Assembly (NCBI GenBank): GCA_947396885.1
Contig: OX377206.1
Location: 10,656,778 to 10,720,777, forward strand
DNA from: Heligmosomoides polygyrus polygyrus
Taxonomy: Eukaryota; Nematoda; Chromadorea; Rhabditida; Heligmosomidae
Direction: 5' to 3'
DNA length: 64,000 bases
Shown here: positions 1 through 8,500 of the stretch, one piece after another
How the letters are laid out: each line of letters begins with the position of its first letter
Position numbering within the stretch: the first letter of the stretch is position 1
Program-made: the position numbers and the translations under genes
Notes under the pieces: model-generated
Seen by the model: only the letters and a program-made list of their open reading frames with translations
Told to the model about the DNA's origin: nothing
The model's database searches: none

Positions 1-893
1 TACCGCGAGGCATACTACTGTAGGTGTATCCAAGAGCTCTAATGAATACTTTCCTTGTGAAATTATTTTGGACGTTCTCCAGCATACAATGTACGGCCTT
101 CTTTCGTGGATAGAAAACGCATGTTCCGGATTCAAGAATTGGGCGAACAGAAATTTTATAGGCCTTAATGAGTAGGGAAGGATCACTTGAACCGCGGCCT
201 TACTAGAAATGTGTTTGCAATGCTCCTCGAAGCTAAGTTTAGAATCGAGGAGAAAGCCAAGGTCCCTAATACAGTCGACACCTTCAAGAACAGTACCATT
301 TATCTCGTAGGCGTGTCTGAGATTAGAGGGTCCCAGATGGAGCACCTTAGTTTTATTAACAGACAAAGGAAGCTTCCATAGGTTCGACCATAGAACCTCA
401 TCTGTTACAGCTTGAATGCTAATAGAGTCATCCTCACACTCTGTAAACTACTAAAAACCTTCACGTCATCAGCAAACAACTTAAATGTAACTCCAATTCG
501 TTCGATTTCCAGCGACAGATCATTTGCATAAATAGTGAATAATAAAGGTGGCAACACCCCACCTTGGGGCACACCACTACATAGGTGCACCTTTTATAGT
601 AGATGGACAGCCATTAACCCTCACTTGAAAGGTGCGATTGTGAAGAAAACTTTCGATCCAAGCCAGTATTCGAGGACGTATTCTAATTTAATTTTAATAG
701 TAGCAGTTTGTGAGAGACTCTATCAAATGCTTTTTCAAAGCGAAAGTAGACCACATCGATATAGCGCCCTCTATCAATATCCAAGGTCAAGACATCAAGA
801 GATTCCAAAATCTGTGTTTCAGTTGATCTCCCTTTTCTGAAACCATATTGGCAGTGGGACAAAATACAATTAGATTCCAAATGAAACAATTCA
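1..893 (-). pseudogene. CR1-like LINE reverse transcriptase, truncated
   Basis: Minus-strand reverse transcriptase of a non-LTR retrotransposon. In order it reads QYGFRKGRSTETQ, a FEKAFDRVSHKLL block, GVPQGGVL, LFADDVKVF (the YxDD-equivalent catalytic motif), then LHLGPSNLRHAYEING, RPILESG and VQNNFTRK, which is the CR1-type thumb and C-terminal region. The frame breaks several times, for example between about 590 and 683 and again below 400, so it cannot be translated whole. Homology starts at about 893 with no endonuclease upstream, the usual 5' truncation, and the 3' end runs off the window at base 1. The order of motifs makes the CR1 group likely. The exact clade is inferred. Confidence 0.85.
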
Positions 894-938
894 AATCAGT
901 TTCTGTAAGCCTCAATTGGCTAGTGTCGAGGTTGTAAG

Positions 939-1157
939 CTGTCACAACGATGTTTTGTTGCGATCAAAACTTCTAGCGCCAGGCGGGACTCGAACCCGCA
1001 CCTCCCTCTGACCGGGCGGGAATGCTCTACGCCATTACACCACCGGCGCCGTTTGGTGTAATGGCGTAGAGCATTCCCGCCCGGTCAGAGGGAGGTGCGG
1101 GTTCGAGTCCCTCCTGGCACTAGAAGTTTTGATCGCAACAAAACATCGTTGTGACAG
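939..1157. repeat. SINE2 head-to-head hairpin
   Basis: Two copies of a tRNA-headed repeat face each other. Arms 939-1042 and 1054-1157 are near-perfect reverse complements about a centre near 1048, with an unpaired centre of about 11 nt. Each arm contains a tRNA-like head (TGGTGTAATGGCG, GCGGGTTCGAGTCCC) and a tail reading TTTTGATCGCAACAAAACAT. The T-arm half is convincing, but the anticodon arm is not canonical, so this is not called as a functional tRNA. The same family lies at 5316, 25622, 35172-35430, 43587 and 47135. Confidence 0.8.
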
Positions 1158-1288
1158 ATTTCAAATGATTAACAATACTGATTTTTAGAATTTTTTCGAA
1201 AAGTCTGCAAAAAACGAATTTGAATTGTACTTTAATCTTGATTTCCTGAGCTGAATGTTTTTATCTTCGTTTTTATAGTAGTGTATTA

Positions 1289-1888
1289 TTAGGTCATTGC
1301 ATACGAAATGGCCGATTTTTCCATCTCAATTTCTGGTAGATTTTTCGTGGCTACGATTGTTCCCGTATCAAGTGTAGCATTGTATATGGCTACTGAAAGT
1401 GCACAATCTCCGCTTTCTTACCATTTATAGTTTTCGTAGCATAATGTTCTTTTGCCGAGTTTTTGACGTTGTTTTTACAGTATGAATAAACGTGATATTC
1501 GCGTGCTCTACTTATATGAATGGAAAAGTGGACACAAGGTCGCGACCCCAGCTCGTAACATCAACGCTGTATTTGGGCAGGACTTCGCTAAGGAACGCAC
1601 AACTCGCCACTGGTTCGCAAGGTTTCGATTTGGAGATGAAAGTCTCGATGATGAAGACCGAGGAAGACTGCCACCACTGCTAACGGCGACCCGCTCAAGG
1701 CCATGTTGGAACCGAATCCGCTATGAGAGAGCTAGCGCAGCATTTCGGCGTTGACAGCAGCACTATCAGTCGACACTTGAATGCAATCGGAAAAATGAAG
1801 GGATTGGATGAATGGACGGACTGACCGTCGGGCAGATGCTGAAGCGCCATGATATCTGTCTTTCGTTAAAGCTGCGCAATCTAGCAAG
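1289..1888 (+). pseudogene. mariner transposase remnant, 5' half with TIR
   Basis: A TA dinucleotide at 1287-1288 is followed by TTAGGTCATTGCATACGAAA, a mariner-type terminal repeat, and then about 190 bp of leader. The coding region starts at ATG 1482 with the N-terminal DNA-binding domain: YEWKSGHKVATPARNINAVF, HWFARFRFGDESLDDEDRGR, then after frame breaks ELAQHFGVDSSTISRHL and MLKRHDICLSL. This is the paired-like double helix-turn-helix of mariner transposases. At about 1888 the homology stops against another repeat, so the catalytic D,D34D half and the 3' terminal repeat are missing. The element is dead. Confidence 0.85.
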
Positions 1889-2345
1889 GGAGGCCCATGA
1901 ACTTCCCCAAAGATTCTCAACGTGACCCAAATGGTCTTGAGGGCATCGGACGAGGATCACAGAACTGTGCCTCGTTTTTGCTACGGGCCCCTGGGTGGTC
2001 ATGGCAAAAAATGGTACCGCTTCAGGGCGGGCTGATAAGGCGAAAGTGACACCTGGAATGGCCCTGTCGTGTTCTGAACTTAACTTACAAAAGGTTTTGA
2101 GCTCAAATTAAAGTTTGATTATAGTCATTTCCTACGTTTCCTAGACGAATCTGCAGTGTACATTCAAGTGATTCATTCGCCGCCGCCTGTGGCAGCGAGT
2201 GGATGGCCGAGTGGATAGCGAGGCGGACTTGCGGGAGGGGGTCGAGGGTTCGATTCCGGGGGTGGGGTTTCTGCGTCCCTAGGTGGGCCGTTAGCGCTTT
2301 TGCTTTCTGAAGATTACATTTTAGCTCCGGTGAGGTATCTTCTCC
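1889..2345 (+). repeat. dispersed repeat with tRNA-Ser-like segment
   Basis: The sequence from the mariner break to about 2345 matches 49001-49445 over its length. Shared blocks include CTTCCCCAAAGATTCT, CTGGGTGGTC, GGCTGATAAGGC and AAAGTGACACCTG. Near the 3' side, 2195-2262 carries a class II tRNA-like sequence (GGCCGAGTGGATAG, GGGTTCGATTCCGG) that resembles tRNA-Ser but lacks a good acceptor stem. The tRNA-like part lies about 300 bp into the repeat rather than at its 5' end, which is unusual for a SINE. A related piece lies inverted at 4701-4850. Confidence 0.6.
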
Positions 2346-2882
2346 GCCTCCTAACCCCGTTTTCAACCTGTTGTCACATATGGAAGAAGCTGGTTTTGTT
2401 GCGTGGAGCGATATCGCGCATCCATTAAACGATGCTTGTCTCGCTCAGGAAGGTTCCGTTAGAAGCTCTCCCTATATGACCTCTTTGGTATGTTCTCAAT
2501 TACTTTTGGAAGTGTTTCTCACTGTCACCTCATTCATGAGCAAGATCGACATGCATTGATTTGACCAAGACATGCTCATTGCTCCTCGGATTTCCTCATA
2601 GACTGCTTTTTATTCTTCTCGCAACTTTCACTATTTCAGCTAACTGTTTCCAAGTACTGTATATTTTACCCAACTCGTGTGATTGGTCGTCTTACTATGT
2701 GTTTCTTCCTCACCATTCTCTTACACACTTACGGGAGACGGGTCGGGGGCATTGCAGATAGGAGCACTTGCACTCACTCCCTCTACTCTAGAGGTCCAGA
2801 AAATTTTTTGTCCAAAATTCATCTGTAGGGTTAATTGGGATACAGAGCACCAATTTGGCAACCAATTTCGGTGAAACAATAG
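2346..2882. other. no gene seen
   Basis: Unique-looking sequence with scattered short open frames. None has convincing splice sites or recognisable motifs. Confidence 0.5.
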
Positions 2883-3110
2883 ATTAAAGAAGGTTACGAT
2901 GGATATGTGTAAGTTAAAGGAGTACACGCAGAACAAGCGGCACTGCTGCCATTCACGACTCCAAAGGTCGAGGAGAGGTCGAAAGAAAAATTTCCGCTCA
3001 TGCACCGTTCAAGGCGCTACTTGGAGTGCTGATCACGAATATGATATCCATTTTTAAAATTTCAGTCGATTACGATGGGTTACGGTAGATATGGGTGACT
3101 AAAGCTGTGC
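2883..3110 (+). repeat. dispersed repeat R, fragment
   Basis: Blocks such as GGTGCTGATCACGAAT-like text and GGTAGATATGGGTGACTA match the foldback repeat at 36585-37150 and a short piece at 23755-23806. No coding content. Confidence 0.5.
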
Positions 3111-3293
3111 ACTTTAGTCGTGTCGCTTCCTTCTCCAATGTTGTCAGACTTATTTTCCAACTTTCGACTTCAACCTTTGATGGAAAGTAGTGCAAGCAAA
3201 GTGATAGTTTAGAAAAGGAGTGACAGATTCGTGGTCATCAGCTTAAATAATTCCCAAAAGGGCCATTCCAGGTGTCACTTATGCCTTACAAAG

Positions 3294-3603
3294 ACTGTCT
3301 GAACGGCACGCCGGAACGGCAAGAACGAGTACTGTAGGGAGAATCCCCGTCCTCCAAATAGTTACAGAACATGTTTTGTTTTTGCCGAATCATTGAGGCA
3401 AACGGGTACGAGGGTATAATGGTTAAGGGTCCGCAGAGCGAGCTCTTCACGGCAGCGCAAGAGACCGGCTTCGTGGGCTGGGTGGCGCAGTGGTAGATAG
3501 TACGCCTCATGTTTGTGGGGTCTAGGGTTCGGTTCCCATGTTACGCCGCGTTTTTGCACTTTTACCAAAGTATCGGATCTCCATAGAGATTTCCATATCT
3601 GAA
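3294..3603 (+). repeat. long inverted repeat, left arm, with tRNA-like box
   Basis: About 310 bp that recurs as its reverse complement at 4393-4700. Inside the arm, 3476-3545 looks like a tRNA: TGGCGCAGTGGTAGA (A box) and GGTTCGGTTCCC (B box). The pair brackets a 790-bp interior with a gene remnant, so the unit is best read as a DNA transposon with long terminal inverted repeats. A decayed relative of the arm lies at 37225-37545. Confidence 0.7.
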
Positions 3604-3978
3604 CCTGTTTTTGGAGTTTGCTACGGTAAGATGTTTTTATTACTTATTATTTGTCGACCTCTCGTAATTCACCAGCAATGCCCGAAATATGCCAAATGCG
3701 ATTTTGTATGAAACTTTTACTCCAATGCATTGTTCTCATTGTCAATGTAAGAAACTTCGACACAGGAACAACATGAAACAGCGGCAGAATGCCAGAAAAA
3801 TGCTTCAAATGCAGTTTATTAGTGTCGGTGAGGTGAGTGCCACCAGTGTACTCACAGTGTAGGAGGAGTCCACATGATCCTCAACTTGACCTACCACCTC
3901 GATCAATATTCTCGCCTCTGTTATGCTTACAAAGTCGCGCGGTTATAACAAGCTCCTGCCGCCAACAGTGACTTTACA

Positions 3979-4431
3979 ATGTCTGCTAACCCTCAAGTGG
4001 TCATTCACCTACCGACACTGAAGTTCGGATCTCCACTGGATGCTGCCCCTTCGAGAGATGAGATGATGCTGGCGGAAAGGATAGCAAGTATCCTACAGGA
4101 TTTTGAACTGCGACAGCTGGATTCGACGAAGTGGAGAAGTTGGAGGTAGTGGAAGAAGAGGAGCAGGAGTTTCAACCAGAAGAGGATTGTGCCGGAGTCA
4201 CGACACCACTAACCAGTGAAGGCACTATCACGTTTCCGGAAGGACAGATCGTTTCGGAGGAAAAGGTTTGGCTATACTAGAATTGTTATCCTATACAAGT
4301 TTGAGGACTGGGGAAAGTGGACTGGATCACGATTCCACGCTTGGACTGCAATGGAGTACCACTGGGCAGGAACTGTGAAGCCTAAAACAAGATCAGATAT
4401 GGAAATCTATGGAAATCCGATACTATGGTAA
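3979..4431 (+). pseudogene. transposon-encoded protein remnant, family unknown
   Basis: Between the two inverted arms an ATG at 3979 opens a 56-codon frame (start PQVVIHLPTLKFGSPLD; then MMLAERIASILQDFELRQL) that stops at 4149. A one-base shift continues with an acidic linker (EEEEQEFQPEEDCAG, TFPEGQIVSEEK) and a third segment KFEDWGKWTGSRFHAW up to about 4431. The order of basic and acidic blocks and the position between long inverted repeats suggest the N-terminal part of a transposase or accessory protein. I do not recognise the family. At least two frameshifts make it nonfunctional. Confidence 0.5.
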
Positions 4432-4700
4432 AAGTGCAAAAACGCGGCGTCGCACGGAAACCGAACACTAGACCTCACGAACATGAAGCCTGCCCTCTAC
4501 CACTGCGCCACCCAGTCCACGACACCTGGATGTTGCGCTGCCGTGAAGAGCTTGCTCTGCGGACCCTTAACCATTACACCCTTGTACTCGTTTGCCTCAA
4601 GGATTCGGCAAAAACAAAGCATGTTCTGTTACTATTTGGAGGACGGGGATTCTCCCTGTAGTACTCGTTCTTGCCGTTCCGGCGTACCGTTCAGAGAGTT
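4393..4700 (-). repeat. long inverted repeat, right arm
   Basis: Reverse complement of 3294-3603 with roughly 85-90% identity by eye, including the tRNA-like segment (CACTGCGCCACCCAG on the plus strand is the A-box side). The inner ends both read toward a TCAGATATGGAAAT-like border, and the outer ends toward CTGAACGG. Confidence 0.7.
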
Positions 4701-4850
4701 TCCTTGTTAGCAACCCGCTCTGAAGTGATACAATTTTTGCCGTTTCCGGACCACCCAGTGGCCTGTAGCAAAAACGAAGCCCAGTTCTGTGATCCTCGTC
4801 CGATGCCCTACAAGACCACGTAGGTCTCGTTGAGAATCGTTGAGGGAAGT
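4701..4850 (-). repeat. repeat related to 1889-2345
   Basis: Reads on the minus strand as GAACTTCCC, then CGGACGAGGATCACAG and CTGGGTGGTC, matching 1897-2000. It directly abuts the right inverted arm, so the two may form one composite unit. Confidence 0.5.
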
Positions 4851-5150
4851 TCATCGTTTGTGTTTTTTGCTTAAAGTTATAAACCGTTCGAAAGAAGATG
4901 ATTTGCACTATAAGAATATTTGTCAGTTTTTTTCGTTGGTTTTTATTTTCGCTATTTTTCAGAGCATTGAAGTGGAATGTCCAGACGGCATACGTTATTT
5001 TTATAAGCAGCTCCTTCTCCTTGGTTGATTTTTTAGGCAGTGTTTTACTTTAAAAAGAACGTTTTGCTCTACCAAAGCGGCTGCAAGAAGAATCGGATTA
5101 AAAAAGGCTAAGCATGTTTCCTTATAGACCAAATCAATTTCTTTCGAATG
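4851..5150 (+). repeat. diverged foldback-type fragment
   Basis: Order and text (TTCGAAAGAAGATGATTTGC, then a T-rich stretch, then TTTTTCAG) parallel one arm of the foldback element at 51270-52321. Heavily diverged. No gene. Confidence 0.35.
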
Positions 5151-5315
5151 ATGTATAACATTATAACAAAAACTTCCAGCGAAATTGCGAACAAAACGTT
5201 AAAAAACTACGTGAGGACATTTCCAACCGAATATTTCCATCAAGAGCTTTTGTCTTGCTGCTTTTATTTTTATTTTTCTTTATATATACGACTGACTGCT
5301 ACGAAGTGTGGATGT

Positions 5316-5430
5316 TGCGACCGATCAAACAGCGGGGGTGATGTAGTGGTGTGGCATCCTGCCCGGCAAGCAGGGGTGCCACGAGTTCGATCCCCGCCTA
5401 GCGCTAGAGTCTTGATCGCATGAAACAGTC
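5316..5430 (+). repeat. SINE2 copy
   Basis: tRNA-like head with a perfect 5-bp anticodon-type stem (CCTGC and GCAGG around CCGGCAA) and the B-box block GAGTTCGATCCCC, followed by CTTGATCGCATGAAACA. It sits in the intron downstream of the last recognised cathepsin exon. Confidence 0.7.
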
Positions 5431-5551
5431 GCTACAGCGACTAACAGTCGCTGTCACGATATCACTTTCATTCGCAGGAACAATTCAGTGAAACACATTC
5501 GAAAATGCATGAAAAATACATGAAAAATGGAAATGAACGATGATAAATCAC

Positions 5552-8500
5552 CTGATACGATACCATACTCTTTCCAGTAAGTGAACGCTGACAATGCCCA
5601 GTCAGTTCCTTGACATCTGAAATAGTCCTTTGTTGCACTGCTTCAGTAGAGATCTGTTACAAGCACAAGTTCGTCTTCTCACCCTCCACAAGACATGCAG
5701 CAGGACGTCAAATCTAAGGCGCTGATCTGAGGCTGGAGTGTGGCATTGGAACTGATACAGACACGATCTGACATCACAGCAGTGGCGGCTACGGACTGTA
5801 AATAGGCTTTGTTAGACAAGTAGACAACTTTCAAGGAACAGCTGTAGACCTTCATCAAATGGACCAGCGTACTGGGGCGTGTGGAGTCATATTACTCTCC
5901 ATATGCACTGTTTTCTCTCCATACATACAGGGTGTCTCAAAAGATGGGACACTATTTGAATGGCTATAACTTTGCTGCTTGCAGAGGTGCTAAAGAAGCT
6001 TTGTTTGAACTCACGCGGAAGCGCAAGAAATTGGAAATTTTCTGACATATGAGGGGAAGGGATTGCTTCTCGCACTCGCCTGAATTCTTACATGATACGC
6101 TCGATTGATTGTGTTTCGAATACCTGTTATAATTTTTCCAGCGCACTGTCAAGTTTTAAACATTAAAAGAAGCGCAGCACATGCTTATGTGATTATTTAA
6201 AAACAAGAATGTAGCAAGCATTCAGTCCATGTACCATCAACGGGGTTAAAAACGCAAGAATCCATACGGATGCATGGAGCAATCTTAACTGTTTGCACGT
6301 CGCAGAATTTTCGTTATCCTGTGCTTTTACATGAGACTTCAACATCTTTGAAAGCTTAATTAGCAGCATTGCTAGAAACTTCAAACAGCACCTGAACTTC
6401 TTAGGATCCCCTGAGTTTTGCAAGCCGCGGTGAGTTTTTTACTTTTAAACTTCAAAAAAGGTACGAATCAATCGATACGGCCACTTTATGAAGAAATTAT
6501 AACAAGCATTATAACGGCAAACGAAACACAACCAATCGAGGGTAAAATGTAGGCCTTCGGGTGGATGCGTGGCGCAATCTCTTCCGCTCTATTACAGAAA
6601 ATTTTCATAGCAGGAAGAGACTACGCTTCCTCTGCCGAGCAGCAACCTATGTTGGAAGGCACACTTTGTCCCCGCGGGGTTCGATGAGGCGTATCTCGCG
6701 CGGGTAACACTTTCCGTGTACCCGCGCGAGATACGCCTTTCCGTGCAATATGGAATAATCCTGAGTCCTGAATGCGGCCGCTCGTCGTACGACGACGGTG
6801 TTACCTCTTCTGATTCCACGCGCCTGTTGCGCGACGTAGGGGACTCGTCTTCTGGATCCAGACGGTCAGAAGTGCGCGTAGATGCGGCTGTGTGAAGAAA
6901 GAGGAAACTGCGCTTCCTCTGCTGCAGCAACATCCTATGTTGAACGGCGAACACTGCCCGCGCGAGCTACGCAGAGGCGTATCTCGCGCGGGTAACGCCT
7001 TCCGTTCAATGTGGATTAATTCTGAATTCTGAATGCGGTCACTCGTCGTACGACGACCTGCTGCGCAACACGTAGGCGACTCGTCTTCTGGATCCAGACG
7101 CTCAGGTAGCGCAAAGATCCCGTTGTGCAAGTAGGAGGGGCTACGCTTCCTCTGCCGAGCAGCAACCCATGTTGGAAGGCACACTTTGGCGGGCATCGAT
7201 GAAGCGTATCTCATGCAAGTTTCTAACCCGCGTGAGATACGCCTCATCATCTAGAGCGCAGGCAAAACTTCGAGCGAGGTTCGATGCGGCGTATCCCACG
7301 CAGGTTTGGTTACTCAAACGTCATTGAAGGCTAACTCAATTATATAGTGTTAGATTGCAAAACATTTTAAAACTATGTACAAACAAAACGATTTAATAAC
7401 TAATTACGGTACGCATAAAAACAAATTTAGCCGTTTATTAGGTTCTTCCAAATAATGTCGGATTTCGCTGTTCCACCTTCAACTGCCCATAGCCCTACAA
7501 TTTCTCAAATTTGTAGAAACGGGTGGTGTGCTACATGAAAAGCCAAGATCAGCTTTAGCAGAAGGCTAAATTTTATTGAAAAAGATTCAAAATACCCATA
7601 ACTTTAGGATTTTTTTCTGAAGCAGATTCAGACCACCTTGAATCACAACGTTACTGAAACACACGAACGTCACTGCAAAAGACGTACCCAACAGGATCCG
7701 CAGCCAGCTTGATTGAATATTTGGTGCACCGACCAGCATTTCGGCCATCTCGTTCTAGCGTCGAACGCAGGTGGAATTTCCACGTTCAACCTGCAGAGCA
7801 CCTCCAGTGATCTACTCAATGTGCATAGAAGACTAGATGGATTCATTACCTCATTAACGACTCAATATGCTGCACCGTATCCTGCAGCAGTTCGCTGTCG
7901 CCAAGTTTGAGAAATTTCCTCCAAAACGCCTTTGTCGTAAATGAGTCACTGTGGGAATGGCGACCGGTCTCTGGTCGCGATGCGAACTTGTTGTACTGAG
8001 CCTGAAAATAGATTTTAAATATTGCCAACTTCGTATACAGAAGAGAGGAATCAATTATTACAGTAAAGCCAGAACAGCAAATCGTTACTGACCACAATTT
8101 ACAAGGCGGAGTGTTCACTAGGACAAATATAGTAGGTACTTTCCGCTTAGAGTGGGCAACACTGCTGAGCGGTGAAACTGTGTGCGCCTTAATTTGTGAT
8201 TGGCTGACGCCTCTCGTGATGCACACGCTACAGGCATTTGTCATTGGCAGCAGTTATCAGTTAAGGGAGAAACAGTTTCTGGAAAGGGAGAGCGTGTGTA
8301 GAAAAAGGGAGGAGTCAGACCGACGCTAAACCAGTCCCAATACCTCAGACTCTTGCGGCGCTAGTTGTACCGTAACTGCGTTGAGTGAGTCTGTCGAGCA
8401 CTGAGGAAGTCGATGTTCAGCTTCTTAAGGAGGAGGAAGGAATCCTTGTCCCTTGTCCAAAGGAAGGAGCTCCGGAACGTGACCCACAGGTGTGAGTCTT

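Noticed and set aside
1052..1130. Functional tRNA gene
   Set aside because: Good T-arm but no canonical anticodon arm, and the sequence recurs as a repeat with a common tail. The same reasoning applies to 2195-2262, 3476-3545, 38880-38950, 43645-43720 and 47160-47218.
6592..7250. 120- and 149-codon minus-strand frames
   Set aside because: They translate a GC-rich tandem array. Units drift between frames.
7457..7489. Minus-strand stretch reading WAVEGGTAKSD, like the residues after the cathepsin active site
   Set aside because: No acceptor gives the right phase, and a much better exon (SVAATAVMSDRVC) is at 5795-5683.
7846..8244. 132-codon minus-strand frame as a single gene
   Set aside because: Only 8001-7850 is coding (cathepsin exon 3). 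The left part reads into a 59-bp intron and the right part is intron 2.
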